This document shows positions 1-11,100 of a stretch of 64,000 bases of DNA, piece by piece. Numbering within the stretch: position 1 is the first letter of the stretch; each line of letters starts with the position of its first letter. Source of the DNA: Heterobilharzia americana (Eukaryota; Platyhelminthes; Trematoda; Strigeidida; Schistosomatidae); the NCBI GenBank assembly GCA_944470555.2, contig OX104129.1, positions 47,277,998 through 47,341,997 of the forward strand. Reading direction: 5' to 3'. Position numbers and translations under genes: made by a program. Under the pieces are notes generated by a model. It was not told the DNA's origin. It worked only from the letters and a program-made list of their open reading frames with translations, and did not search any database.

Positions 1-75
1 ACTAGGATGAAACAGGTTTTCATTGGTTCTCCAAATGATCACAGTTCGTGATGAATGCCAACATGAAAGACATAA
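1..75 (+). mobile_element. 3' tail of a family B SINE, cut by the window edge
   Basis: The window opens inside the conserved end of family B: an ACTAGGATGAAAC ribozyme remnant, then TTTTCATTGGTTCTCC and a TGATGAATGCC tail. The same order (ribozyme, TTTCAATGGTTC, CAACTGAT, CAGTCCATGATGAATAC) closes the better copy near 11010-11090. The tRNA-like head and most of the ribozyme lie outside the window. Confidence 0.6.
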
Positions 76-374
76 ACGTCCCACCAACATTGCAAATTTA
101 AATTATTGACCCAAAAGACAGAAAATTTTAAATAGTGAAAATCAGTCGAGACAATTACAAACTTAGCATAAACTGCTTAACTCCCAGGAAATCATGTTGT
201 AAAGGGCATAAACCTGTGTTTAATATGGCATGAATGGAGACATCTCTTAAGTATATTGATCACGTATTGATTCAATTTTGTGCTGTACAATAGTGAACAA
301 TCATCTAGCATGGTAATTGTCATCACGATGAATCTATTTGAAATCAGTCAAAACTGTCAGTTGTTTCAAGGTTT

Positions 375-875
375 CCAGTCTTATCATTCTGATTATTTGA
401 GATAGCCGTGGTTTGGCAAACTAGTATTCATATTGGGTGGTGATGGAAAGTGAAATGAGAATCTGGACCACCACCATACTCGAACCACCGACCACCGGGT
501 CACCAACCCAATGCCCTACCAACTCACTTACCTACGAGGTCCAACTACTAACCAGATTTGTATTTCACTTCACCGACAAAACTTGCCTACCTCAGATAGT
601 CAAAATGATAATCAATATCATCCTCCCCATCTCTAATTCAGTTACATTTCGATCGAGATGAGAATTCGTGAGTGGGTAACCAGTGTGAATACGATCGAGC
701 GGTAGAAACGCATCACGACGAATTCACATGATAGTCGTTGGGTAAAACCCATGTTGATTGAAGTGAAATCGCGGTGTTGTGAGCAGTTGGCTCTGATAGG
801 TAGGTGAGTTTGTATAGCATCAGACCGGAAACCCTGTGGTCACTGGTTCGAATTCGGCCACAGTCCAAATTCTAA
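375..875 (+). repeat. Left arm of a ~500-bp inverted repeat (composite family D SINE)
   Basis: This block is the near-identical reverse complement of 8140-8660. Two tRNA-like modules are visible in opposite directions: a minus-strand B box near 478-500 (reads GGTGGTTCGAGTATGG on the minus strand) and a plus-strand B box near 843-853 (GGTTCGAATTC) preceded by GGTAGGTGAG. By eye only a few bases differ between the arms, for example GCGGTAGAAACG here against GCGGTAGTAACG in the other arm. The 74-codon open frames in both arms come from the repeat and are not taken as genes. Confidence 0.8.
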
Positions 876-1194
876 TATTTCCTTCAGATTGGTCTTAAGC
901 GGTAGGATTTTATGAACAGCAGGATTTTCAAGTTAACTGATGACTGCTTATGAATTTCGTGATACTCTGGTTTACCAATTAGACTGAATAAACATCCACA
1001 GGTTTAACTCCATTAAGTTACATCATCAACCAAGGTGGTATTGAGTAGGGGAAACAGGCACTGAGTGCATAGATCACTCCGTTATGTAACTCTGCTGAAA
1101 GTTTGAAGATCATAGCACCATATAACCTTACTCCCCGTATTTTCTTTTGTTTTTCTGTTTTTGCTATTCTACGAATCGTGAAATTATTATGTTT

Positions 1195-1380
1195 TTGCTT
1201 GCACAAGAAGTGGCCATCATGACCCGGTGGTCTAGTAGATAACTCCATGGCGTTTGAAGCAGTCAATCCCATGTTCGAATCTTAGTGGGAACAACATTGC
1301 TCACTGAGAGCCATCCAACTGATGAGTCCTTTACACGACGAAATGCGCATCCTACATTCCACTGCTAGTCATTATCCATC
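1195..1380 (+). mobile_element. Family A SINE (Sm-alpha-like), nearly complete
   Basis: A tRNA-like head has an A-box-like TGGTCTAGTAGATAACT near 1228-1244 and a B-box-like TGTTCGAATCT near 1272-1282. A GGGAACAACATT linker follows, then a hammerhead ribozyme and the family end CACTGCTAGTCATTATCCATC. Schistosome Sm-alpha SINEs are known to have this order: Pol III promoter, then a type I hammerhead. It is one of the two best-preserved family A copies here; the other is at 43205-43385. Confidence 0.75.
1312..1362 (+). ncRNA. Hammerhead ribozyme, family A, possibly weakened
   Basis: The conserved core is CTGATGA at 1319-1325, with GAAA at 1340-1343 and an ATC cleavage triplet at 1349-1351. Stem II is short (GTC/GAC around CTTTACAC). 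Stem I is poor: CCAA before the core faces CTAC after the cut site, where the family standard is CCAG/CTGG. The catalytic core bases are intact but self-cleavage may be weak. Confidence 0.65.
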
Positions 1381-1399
1381 ACTACCTTAAGACCTGAAA

Positions 1400-1431
1400 C
1401 TATTATTATTATTATTATTATTGTTATGGTT
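1400..1431. repeat. (ATT)n microsatellite
   Basis: About nine ATT/TTA units with one interruption (TTGTTATGG). Trinucleotide tails of this kind follow several retroelements in the window, but no element end is clear here. Confidence 0.8.
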
Positions 1432-2699
1432 ATTATTACGCTGTCTTCGCCATTACCAACTTCTTTCTAGATGAGGTGACTCAAAGCAAGGACAGTTACA
1501 CCGGTTCCTCAGAAAATGTTGTTGACATAGCTCCACTGTACTGTATAGAGCAATAAATATTCAATCTAAATGGAATAAGTTTATTTCTCATCCTAACTAA
1601 TGACATCCGACCAACAGCTGCTACCGGGTTTGTATATCACAATGACCCAACGACCTATGCTAGCTGAAACGCTTGTTGCCTCAAGGTCCTACTGTAGTGG
1701 GCACTGATGATCAGAATAGATATAAGTAGTATATTTTAAGGGGACAGCAGAAATTGTAGGGAATTACCAGCAATAGGTAAAGATTCTGCCCAGAGAAACG
1801 CAAGAGACAATATGAGATGTAAACAGAAAAGGAAATAAAGCACATTGTGTAAATGACTCTTATTGGAAAGTGTACATTATTCGGTGACTACTGTATAAAA
1901 TGTCAATAATAAACACTCGTTCCTGTGTTCCAGTCTTCGCGTTTCCTACACTACCATACGATAAAAGTCTGTTGCATATTCGTCAGACAAAAAGCAGTTA
2001 CAATTACAGTGTAAATTACTACGCTATGATGGGGGTTTGAAGGTGAAGTCGTACTCTTGACTGGATGGGAGTGCTACAGCAGTAATATGTTTCCCCTGGG
2101 TGACCAGCAGTGCCATAACGATGCTGCCTTCCCTATAGCAAAGGGAGTTAGGAAAGGTCGGCCTCAAAAATAGCACACTCCCACCCAGTCATGACATGCT
2201 GATGTTTGCAACAGGGATTGGTAGTCATATTCCAAAACTAAAAATTTCAAACTTGCCAAAACGCTTTGTCTGACCACCTTGAAGTAGATATCGCTTGGAT
2301 TCTGTGGTCCCACACTATCGCTTCTTTTCCTGCACTATGGGCAACCGGAAAGTGTTAACCGTCCGTACGCTTCCAGTAGTATACAAGACCCAATCAAACG
2401 TAACCTATTCTTCTCAACTCTGTCTGTAAGTGAGATAAAACTTTAGGACTACTATTCCTCCTGTTTTTTTGACGAGAAACTGCAGCCTTTACAATCAATA
2501 GATAAGTGATCACCTATCCACGTCGTCTACTTCTAGAGGTCTATGGACAAAACATCAATAATTCAGGTTTCGTTCTGGTCAACACTCAACAGCAAGACGT
2601 ATCTGTAATCGGAACACTGGATAAAAACGCTGCATCAATTAATGTCTAAATCAACGAGATTCTAACAGTAAACTATTGAGAATAAAACATCGAAATGCT
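1432..2699. other. No gene seen; unclassified moderately GC-rich block
   Basis: No exon could be supported. The part at about 2030-2400 is richer in G and C than its surroundings and resembles old repeat DNA, with phrases such as CCCCTGGGTGACCAGCAG and GGTCGGCCTC. Its frames are full of stops and no domain was recognised. Confidence 0.4.
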
Positions 2700-2810
2700 G
2701 TCAGTAACCCAGGGTCAGAGCCTTGCTGGGTAGAGCGATGTTCGAACTCGAGACCCAACCACCTAAGTCAGTGAATCACAGGTCCATCCCAACCAGATCA
2801 CCTCCAAACA
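2700..2810 (-). repeat. tRNA-like SINE remnant
   Basis: The segment around ATGTTCGAACTCGAGACC has a near-palindromic B-box-like core (TTCGAA), and CACCTAAGTCAGTGAATC follows. It resembles the tRNA-like heads of the window's other SINEs. Orientation and family are uncertain. Confidence 0.4.
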
Positions 2811-3324
2811 CATGTAGAGCGTTATTATCTATCAGTGTAGACCTGAAGTCTTGAATAAGTTCGAAACAGCTAGCTATTTGATAAGGCCTCAAGAGTTCTT
2901 CGCTTAGTGGTGACTTGTGATAAAAGTCAGTTTGAAAAAATTATTTCAAGGCAGAATACAACTTGAAAGATACGATTTTTATCCATGAATAATATTCCAT
3001 ATTGAGCATCACTTTTTTCTTCTCTCTATCTCCATTTACTATCATTTCTACACTAAGCTTGTTCATTTCAAAATAAAATTTTGAAAATGAATAATTTAAA
3101 TCTTAAAAATTCGAAAATCCATAATTCATTTGTAATACATTTTCATTATTGATTTGTTGAATAGATATTATGATTTAAAACTGTTTTGTAATAAGAGATA
3201 GGATGAAAAAATTTATTCATCTTTTTTAGCGTAAATCTGATCTATTTTTGTGACTCATTTTTTCTTAGTTTTGTTTTGGATTTTCCTCATCTACACCTAT
3301 CTCTCTCTCTATTATCACGAATTA

Positions 3325-3545
3325 AAATCAGTCGGAGCACCATTAGAAACCTGAGAGGAGCACTGGACAGTTGTTTCGTCCTAGTATAGGACTCCTCAGC
3401 ATCACGCACTTACGACGCAGATAGGGTTCGAACCTAGGACCATCATCTAATGCCGTCGCTGACTAACTGTAGTGAGTCTGATTTGGTTTGCTTCAGCGGT
3501 CATAGCTTCTCATTAGAACTTTAGGAAATCTTATCCCAAAGCATG
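3325..3545 (-). mobile_element. Family B SINE
   Basis: On the minus strand it holds a leader (arrow of TTCTAATGAGAAGC), a B-box region (CCTAGGTTCGAACCC near 3425-3440), a hammerhead, and the end GCTCCTCTCAGGTTTCTAATGGTGCTCCGACTGA. The leader matches those at 10770-10900 and 42000-42090, so the family unit is longer than the tRNA-ribozyme part. Confidence 0.65.
3360..3405 (-). ncRNA. Hammerhead ribozyme, family B
   Basis: Read on the minus strand: CTGAGGA core (3393-3399), stem II GTCC/GGAC closing CTATACTA, GAAA (3374-3377) and a GTC cleavage triplet (3366-3368). The downstream stem I strand is the family's CAGTGC, but the upstream strand is GTGATG instead of GCACTG, so stem I is damaged. 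Core and stem II are intact. Confidence 0.65.
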
Positions 3546-4319
3546 TCACTAGTGACCAGTAAACAGAAATTCAGTTTAGAGGTTTTTTGGTATTTCATCC
3601 ATTTTAAGCTAGTATTCAGTAGTCCCCACAGATCTCCAAGTTGAACAACTTGCAAACTTGAAAATTGTTGACCTAATTATCGAATAAAATAATTCCGACC
3701 GGTAGACTTGTCTTATATGCGGAATAACGATGACTGTAGTTCAAATGTAAACATGATTGTTGACAGGACTTAAGCTAGTGACTTCTGAATTCCCTACCAA
3801 CAAAAAGTTTTCAATGTTCTTTTTTATTGACTGTAACCATCATGTCTTGACACTTTAATCAATAGCTTCAATCTTTTCATCACCTACAACATACACAAGA
3901 TGATAGACAGAAATTTACTAAGACTAGTCTTCAACTTAATTTTTGAAAACTTTTAGTCAAATCAATTTGGTTATTAAAGCGTTTTTGTTATCGCTTTGTA
4001 AAAATTGTATTCATTATTTATTCAATACCGTTGAAATGCAGAAATTAACGCACTTTTCACCATGCGATCTGATACAAGCACACATAGTCAGCTGAAAGCG
4101 AGATAAAAATCACTAACATCGTAATTAACTCCAATTAAATAAAATTTATCAATTGATCAACTTGTGTCACCCACCAATCATCATTATGATCAATCACTTA
4201 GCTAATTACTGTATTCGACGTTTTATTGGTTTTCTATCATTTAAGATGTCTAATAAGTGTGCCTGAACTTGTATCGATCTACAGACAGATGATAAACTGA
4301 AGATTATTAATTATAGTTT

Positions 4320-4480
4320 GGCCACAGTGACTCATTGGCCTGGTGGTTAGTGCTTTGGTATTTGAGGTTCGGATCTCAATGGGGAAAACACCCTCAATAG
4401 GATACAGGTATATCCAGCTGAAGAGACTCCAAGTGGGCGAAACACGTATCCCAGATTCCACTGCTAGTCATAACTATGCC
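4320..4480 (+). mobile_element. Family A SINE with a diverged hammerhead
   Basis: A tRNA-like head (TTGGCCTGGTGGTTAGTGCTTTGG, then GAGGTTCGGATCTC as B box) precedes the ribozyme: CTGAAGA core (4418-4424), GAAA (4439-4442) and ATC (4448-4450). CTGAAGA still fits the hammerhead CUGANGA consensus. Stem II (GACTCC/TGGGC) and stem I (ATCCAG facing CCAGAT) are mispaired, so activity is doubtful. Confidence 0.65.
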
Positions 4481-4619
4481 AATTATGAACATTAGTAAAG
4501 TTACTTTTAAATTATCACTGTAGATTACTGAGTATGTCTGAGAATAAGCGGTACACTAGATTTAAGCATGTTTTGGATGATGTTGTGGTCATACATTTCT
4601 GATGAGTTCGGACATACAA

Positions 4620-5030
4620 CGATCACAAGGATAACATGGAAAATGTAGACTACACGAAACTAAATCAGAAACTGGAGAGAGGAATAGGCTTGTGCTCGAG
4701 ATCTAATAATCTTACAGTTGAATCATTTATGACACCATGAGTGAGTACTGATGAAGTCCCCAAGACGAAAGGAATCAGTGGTCGAGAAACTCTTGATGAC
4801 ATGGTTGAGAATCGGTCACAATATATTCACTCTGTTTGGATATTTGTACTAACCTTTATCTTTAAATGGTGTATTGTTTCACACAACTTTTTCTACTTTG
4901 ATATCAGTCATTTTCTATCCACTTGTTTTTGTATGCTACTACTGTGAAGTGCGACAACTTGAACCGATGCACTTATGTGCAAAGGTCTAGTATTACTTCA
5001 TATAGTAGGTATATTGAACACTTGTTTAAC
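4620..5030 (+). mobile_element. 3' end of LINE family 2
   Basis: The stretch with CCCCAAGACGAAAGGAATCAGTGG, the GAGAATCGGTCACAAT arm and the tail with TGTGAAGTGCGACAACTTGAACC matches the 3' ends at 9700-10260 and 38835-39310. It holds only the last coding residues and the 3' UTR, as expected for 5'-truncated target-primed insertions. Confidence 0.65.
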
Positions 5031-6584
5031 AGACTTCAGTGAGCTTCAAAGATCTGCAATGGAGAGTGTTTATCGTCTGGTGAGAAACTCATATTCACTT
5101 TGATGGGCTTTTAGTATCCAGCATCATATCTTATAACAAGCAAGTCTAATAGTTTAGTGGTTTTCTAGACGAAGATTAAGTATTCCATTCACATAATGTT
5201 ACCTTTTTGTTTTAACTGTCTGCATGATGATTATTGCTATTATTTTATGATGTTTGAACTTGAATACAAATTCGAAATGAAAAGTCATTTTGACGTAATA
5301 CCATGGTAAATAATTACACAAATGGAGAGAAAATCATGTGTTTTACGACAATAGATAAGGCAAGAATCACATGATTTGTTTTCAGGCTGTTAGCCAAACT
5401 AGTGCAGGCAGTATACTTAAGTAAGCATACCATATCGCTGTCTGCTTCATGAGTCATTTATATATATGTATCCGTTATCTAGGACATTGATTTCTGACTG
5501 CATGACGTCAGTTAGGGCCTGCTCTTAAATTAATTGTCCTCACTTCTTTAATCTACACTTATTTTAAGCAAACTTCGAGTCACACAGCACCTTGTTTTGA
5601 AATTCCTTCTCACTTAGATTTCGAAAATCTGCTTACATAGAGGACGTGAAGTGGAGATATAAGAAAAACACCAACTCCCTATATAATTTTCGTTTTTTTA
5701 TTTTTGTCAAATAGTAAATTTTTTTGCTTTACCAGACAGAATTAGATTTAACATCAGTGCTTAAACAAGGTAAATGCTCAACACTTTTCAATTAAGATTA
5801 TCTGACTGGAGAGAGATGAAATTCACGAAACTGATTGAAATATATCCGAATTGTACATAGATTTGTTGATATAAGTTTTACAAAGCTATTAATGCAATAC
5901 AGTATTGTGTTTGTATATTTGTTGGCATTATATAACCACTAAGTGTTAATGGATCCTAGGCCTTGTGTAGGCTTATCGATTGCCTATCTCACGTGGATAT
6001 ACTAGATTGATTGAGAGTACATTTCCTGACTAGTGACTCTGACGAACCAGAAGTGTGAACTTCCTGATCAGGGTCTGTATCATCTGGCTGGTGAGAAATT
6101 TTTGTCTGTCACATGGGTTGACTTGTTATCATTGCATTTTCTGTTTACTCTTCTTTCCTTGTACTCGTCTTATTATTATTATCATCACCATTATTCACAC
6201 TAGGTAATTACTATGACCGGTAGTACGACCTAACAGCCTAAAAGCGATACGAGCCTAGCAGACTACGAACTTTACGAACCTAACGCACAGAGGAATCGAC
6301 TCTAACGCAAATCAGAACGTCAACCATCACAATAACAATACAACGACGTGCGAAGACAAGAAGAGATGATAGACCGTTAACAGAGGGCTTTTAACTGTCT
6401 CAATAACAGTCAATACAGTTGACAGAGATGCTGAAGATTGACAACATTAAATCCACACATAGTTAACAACCAATGAGATTCAGTCTTGAGAGGGGAGGGA
6501 AGAAAAACTAGTAACGGTGTGAAACAGCCTTGTAGGTTATTTTTAAGGTCATGGACAAAACCGCAAACAAAAGCTATACAAAAC
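5031..6584. other. No gene seen; intergenic or intronic DNA
   Basis: Mostly AT-rich unique-looking DNA. A short (TTA)n run lies near 6170-6180. At about 6200-6480 there is an A-, C- and G-rich, T-poor stretch (for example CGAACCTAACGCACAGAGG) unlike its neighbours, perhaps an old repeat. No exon or RNA gene is supported. Confidence 0.4.
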
Positions 6585-6725
6585 CGAGGGTATGTAACAG
6601 TAAATGATCGAAGGTGAAATGAAATTTTGAGCCCCGGGAGGAGTGAAACCAGTAACCCCCGGGTTTTCAGCCTGGTTTCTCACCAACTGACCTACGAGAC
6701 TTAACTGTTGACGAAATTTTTTATT
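6585..6725 (-). mobile_element. tRNA-derived SINE (family D)
   Basis: On the minus strand an A-box-like GTAGGTCAGTTGGTGAGA is followed about 30 bases later by a B-box-like GGTTTCACTCC, then CGGGGCTCAAAATTTCATTTCACC. The same body (CAAAATTTTCATTTCACC type) occurs at 8140-8290 and 55665-55790. The tRNA-like half is clear; the 3' end is not defined. Confidence 0.55.
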
Positions 6726-7072
6726 CCACCTTCAAACAAGAAGCGTTGGCTTGATTTCAGTTCGTTCTGTATTTCTAACAGAAAGTGGCAGTAAACACGG
6801 TTGACACACAATATTCTCAGATTTCGCACTTTCTTTTCCTTCTGATTTTTCACCTATTGACAAACTGATATGCATTTACGTGCTGAATAAATCAGTGGCT
6901 GTACTTTTGAATGCGACAGTGAACCGTACAAATTTGTATCTTTTATGTTACTCAGGATTTGTGAGTGATGATACACATACAAAGTAAACATTCGTTTCTG
7001 AGCACAGCAGCTGAAAAGATTCTCTTTGGGTAGTTAGTTATTCTGGTAACGTTAAAGCCTGTAAATCGCGGC

Positions 7073-7083
7073 GGGGGGGGGGG
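7073..7083. repeat. Homopolymer run of 11 G
   Basis: A pure G run continues into GAGAAGAAAG. It is one of several poly-G/poly-C tracts in the window, with others near 22064, 35018 and 40080. Such runs are prone to length error in sequencing. Confidence 0.9.
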
Positions 7084-7349
7084 AGAAGAAAGTGACCACA
7101 TGTTACACTTCCCAAAGATTTGTCTACATTTTGCTTCTGATCATGACGTATACAACCAACTTGACTAAACTGCTTAGACTTTTTATTGATTAGACCACTT
7201 ATCAAAACAATAAACGACCTTAAAAGTGTCAAACAATAAAAATTTGATGGCATTATTATTAACTCAAAAAATTTCCAACACAATCAATCAAAACCAGGCT
7301 TGTCATAATCCATACCGGTACCTATAGTTATTTTTATGATTGACTTGGC

Positions 7350-7500
7350 TGTAGTTAGCAGTGGAATCCAGGATGTATGCCTCGTCCTAATTTGGACTCA
7401 CTAGCTAAATGTACTTGCATCCAAGTGGATGTTTTTATTTCTGCTGAGACTCTGACTCAGTACCTATCGCTTCAAACATCAATAAGTGTTGATTTGTGGC
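7350..7500 (-). mobile_element. Family A SINE, mutated ribozyme
   Basis: Read on the minus strand the family body is recognisable (GAAGCGATAGGTACTGAGTC head, GGATTCCACTGCTAAC end). The ribozyme core has changed to CTAGTGA and the GAAA position to GAGG, so self-cleavage is not expected. Confidence 0.6.
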
Positions 7501-7734
7501 TTCCCTATTTGAATTAGGGTCATGTTTTTGATTTCATTTGTTCATCGATTTCACTTAGGTAAATACATTTGGCCTAATTAACGTGAAGTAGTACTGATTT
7601 CGTAATCGAAACTTAATATCCATAGTAATATTAATGATAATGGTAATGGTTGTATGAAAATGGTTATCAGTAAAAGAATAAATTGATATTTTTTGGACTC
7701 AACATTCAACAGACAAAAAAAGAGAATTATTAGT

Positions 7735-8110
7735 TATCGATCAGTTTGGTGGAATCATTATATGAGCAATATTGAAGTCAGGTGAAGGATATCAAGCATG
7801 AAAGGCAAATAACTTATGAGGTTGTGGTTCTTCAGTGACTATGATGGCTTACCCATGTTGAGCCACAGCCTACCTGGACTTGCCATGGTAGGGTAACCTG
7901 GATTAGGTTGGAGGAGGGTTCAGGGTGACCAGACCAATACTTAGCACCATTCAATGAAGTCCTTGACTGTTGATTTGAACCTTGTTGGAAGATGTAGACT
8001 ACCTGGATGGGTCGGTTCTAGAGACGAGAGAAATCAGGGGTTGAGGGCTGTTGATGATATGGTTGAAAATCGGTGACAATGGTGCAGATATATTCACTCC
8101 TTCACATCTT
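7735..8110 (+). mobile_element. 3' end of LINE family 2, decayed
   Basis: It aligns by eye with 9700-10110: GGTGGAATCATTATATGAGC, GGTTGGAGGAGGGTTCAGGG, and the ending AAAATCGGTGACAATGGTGC. In the intact family this encodes the C-terminal part after the reverse transcriptase. Stops and indels break the frame. It lies directly beside the inverted repeat arm at 8140-8660. Confidence 0.6.
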
Positions 8111-8139
8111 TTCAAATGTATTTTTTCATCATTTTGACT

Positions 8140-8660
8140 GTCTGAGATAACCGTGGAGGTAAAATGAAAATTTGGACCGCCGCTGGATTCCAACCAGTGA
8201 CCACAGGGTTTCCGGTCTGATGCTATACAAACTCACCTACCTATCAGAGCCAACTGCTCACAACACCGCGATTTCACTTCAATCAACATGGGTTTTACCC
8301 AACGACTATCATGTGAATTCGTCGTGATGCGTTACTACCGCTCGATCGTATTCACACTGGTTACCCACTCACGAATTCTCATCTCGATCGAAATGTAACT
8401 GAATTAGAGATGGGGAGGATGATATTGATTATCATTTTGACTATCTGAGGTAGGCAAGTTTTGTCGGTGAAGTGAAATACAAATCTGGTTAGTAGTTGGA
8501 CCTCGTATGTAAGTGAGTTGGTAGGGCATTGGGTTGGTGACCCGGTGGTCGGTGGTTCGAGTATGGTGGTGGTCCAGATTCTCATTTCACTTTCCATCAC
8601 CACCCGATATGAATACTAGTTTGTCAAACCACGGCTATCTCAGATGGCGAAAATGATAAA
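8140..8660 (-). repeat. Right arm of the ~500-bp inverted repeat
   Basis: Reverse complement of 375-875 with only a few visible differences. The arms are about 7.3 kb apart and enclose SINE A, SINE B and LINE family 2 fragments. Both ends of this arm carry an ATCATTTTGACT...CTGAGATA...CCGTGG motif, so it may be two family D SINEs fused in opposite directions. Confidence 0.8.
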
Positions 8661-9234
8661 CATTGTTTTCCCATTTTAACCACTGCTATTGAGTTCATAA
8701 TACTTTAGGATACGATTTCTATCCTACCGACTTGCATGTCTGATAGTTCACTTAACAAAAGATGGAATTTCGATCGGAAGAAAGCAAAATTCAAAATGGA
8801 ACAACTGTGTAGTATACATCCTTTTACTTACTGCTGAAAAATCGATAAAATGAATAAACCAAGTTAACCCATAATTCAAATTTAAAAGGAATGGAAAACT
8901 CTTCATCTACCAATTATGATCAGGAAAAAGAAAGAATACAACGATAAATCAATCAAGTGAAACAAACTGAGTCCCAATATATGTTAGGATGACTTGAATA
9001 ACACAGTTTAGGCATTCCATTCATGAAATAAACCATAATTATGAACAGGTGAAAAGTGCACCGCTTCGCGTAGGCGTTAGGACATGTTTTTAATCGACCA
9101 CTCTTAGCATATGGAATGCCTGGTGTATAAGACACGTCTGTATAGCCGATAGTTTGGTTCTGATAGCAAAGATGAACAATATCTGACTGACAATTGAGTC
9201 ATAGAGGCATATTTCTTCCAAGTGTTGGACTTAT

Positions 9235-9310
9235 CAGGTGGATGTTTCGTTGGGAAACAGGTACACTTGGCTGATGAGTACCAAACAGGCCGAAATGCTA
9301 GACACTACTC
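9235..9310 (+). mobile_element. Family A SINE fragment with ribozyme core
   Basis: CTGATGA (9271-9277) and GAAA (9292-9295) are intact, but stem II (GTACC/GGCC) is mispaired and the sequence after GAAATG jumps to CTAGACACTACTC. The usual cleavage triplet and stem I strand are lost. The tRNA-like head is absent. Confidence 0.55.
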
Positions 9311-9699
9311 ATGTTTATTTCAATTAGAGTCCAAGTAGACTGTCATCATAGTCTAGTGCATTTTCTTTCCTTAACATTGAGATTATAAACTGAATTCGAA
9401 TCCTTTATCATTTGATCTACAAACATATTCCTCAACTGCGAGAGATTGTCCTCTAGAAAGTTGGACAGAATTGTCTGGTCATCCGAAAATTAAAATCATT
9501 CTGTGTTATGTAGTCATAGTTTACTCACTAAGGATATTTAAGTAGTTATCTCACTGACAAACTATTGTCTATGGTAGTATTTATTACTGGTTGCTGACGA
9601 AATCTCACCTAGGTCCGTTTGCCATTTGCCAACTTGCATCATCTGTGGCGCCAACTGGCGAAACATGCAGCGACTATAGGGTTCTGAGCACAGATATTG

Positions 9700-10260
9700 T
9701 TGTAGCATGCTAGCGTTTAGTGGAATCACTATGTGAGCAATGATGAGGTCAAGCGAAGGGTGCTAGGCGAGATAGGCAATTGAGTTGACGGGGTTGTGAA
9801 CCTTAGTCGACCGAGATGGCTTGGACATGTACTGAGCATGCCGAGCCACCGTCTAGTTTGACGTTGGATTAAGTTGAAAAAAGGTTCAGGGTGGTCAGAT
9901 CAAGATGTGGTACCAGTCGATAAAGTCCTTATCTGTTTGTTTGAGTCCTGTGGAGAGTTGTAGACTATCTGGTTGGGGTCCCCAAGACGACAGGAATCAG
10001 TGGTTGAGGATTCTTGGTGAGATAGCTGAAAATCGGTTACAATGGCGCAGATGTATTCACTCCTTGATATCTTCTAAAGCTTGGATATTCTCATTAACTT
10101 TCATCTTCAGATTGTTTACTAACTAACACTAATTTATCTACTTTGATATCACTCCTTTTCTATCCACCTGTTGTTTGTGTACTACTGTGAAGTGTGGTAA
10201 CTTAAGCTGATAAACCTTTTTGTGAGGTCCTAAATTTGTTTTGTGTGTATCAGTCAGTCA
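9700..10260 (+). mobile_element. 3' end of LINE family 2, best-preserved short copy
   Basis: The frame reads fragments of the LINE C-terminus (for example PVESCRLSGWGPQDDRNQW, then ENRLQWRRCIHSLI near 9950-10060), followed by a 3' UTR ending in TGTGAAGTGTGGTAACTTAAGC. The arrangement matches 38835-39310 and the reverse complement of 28690-29180. No RT domain is present, so it is 5'-truncated. Confidence 0.7.
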
Positions 10261-10689
10261 GTCATGAGACTAAATTGGCGTCCTAAATTGTATTGCAACT
10301 AACTCACGTTTATTGATTAGTTGCTACTTCGTTTCAGCTTTTTACGCTACTTCACTATAGCTACTCAAATTTTAAGCATTTCAGATAGATGATATTGGAT
10401 ACCATGAATATTTTTGTGTAAAAAACAAAAACAAAATCATTTTCCATTTCACTGAACTAATAAAAAACATTATTTCTCAACTGGAAACAACCTTCCTTTA
10501 GTTATAAGTATCTAAAAAAGAGACTTGAGATGCCGACATATGTTTGACACAGTATCCTTTCATCAGTATACTGATGTGATGTTTTACTCTGTGAAACAGA
10601 ACGGATGAGAAGAAACTAACTAATCATGAGTAGAATATCTAGCTTTCATTTTTCAGTGTATTGCTTGAAATTGACTTTGACTTCATAAG

Positions 10690-11100
10690 TTTAGGAACCA
10701 TTGAAAATCTGGGAGCACTGGACAGCTGTTTCGTCCTAGTATGGGACTCAGCTTCCAGATGGGTGTCAGGAAGTTCTAATGAGAAGCCGTGACCTGTGGG
10801 GTCAACCAGTCGGAAGTGAAGTGGATGCTAACCGAAGACCTTGGGTGACAGTCGCGCTATGTCGTGAATTGACACAAGTTGGAAATCCTGAACCACTGGA
10901 AACTGACTCAGTGGCTGAATGGTTGACGCGTTCGCCGTGAAACCCGAAGGTCCTGAGTTCGACCCCTAGCCGGGTCGTGGGTGCGTGCTGCCGAGGAGTC
11001 CCATACTAGGATGAAATAGCTGTCCAGTGCTCCCAGATTTTCAATGGTTCCCCAACTGATTTCAGTCCATGATGAATACTACTTCTAAATTAAAAATCCT
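10690..11100. mobile_element. Head-to-head pair of family B SINEs
   Basis: A minus-strand partial copy (GCACTGGACAGCTGTTTCGTCC at about 10710-10732) is followed at about 10755 by a plus-strand copy. The plus copy has the leader TTCTAATGAGAAGCCGTGACC, a tRNA-like head (GTGGCTGAATGGTTGACGCG, then GAGTTCGACCCC at 10948-10959), a hammerhead and the GATGAATACTAC tail. The minus-strand ribozyme has lost three core bases (CTGAGTCCC for CTGAGGAGTCCC). The plus copy is the clearest full-length family B unit in the window. Confidence 0.75.
10985..11030 (+). ncRNA. Hammerhead ribozyme, family B, one core substitution
   Basis: The core reads CCGAGGA (10991-10997) for CTGAGGA, a change at the invariant U4. 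The rest is in order: stem II GTCC/GGAT, GAAA (11013-11016), GTC triplet (11022-11024), and stem I GTGCTG (10985-10990) facing CAGTGC (11025-11030) with two wobble pairs. It is probably inactive or slow. Confidence 0.6.

Noticed and set aside
437..661. 74-codon frame, present again at 8379-8603 with the same translation
   Set aside because: Both lie inside the arms of the inverted repeat and read through a tRNA-like SINE module; identity comes from the repeat, not from a conserved protein.
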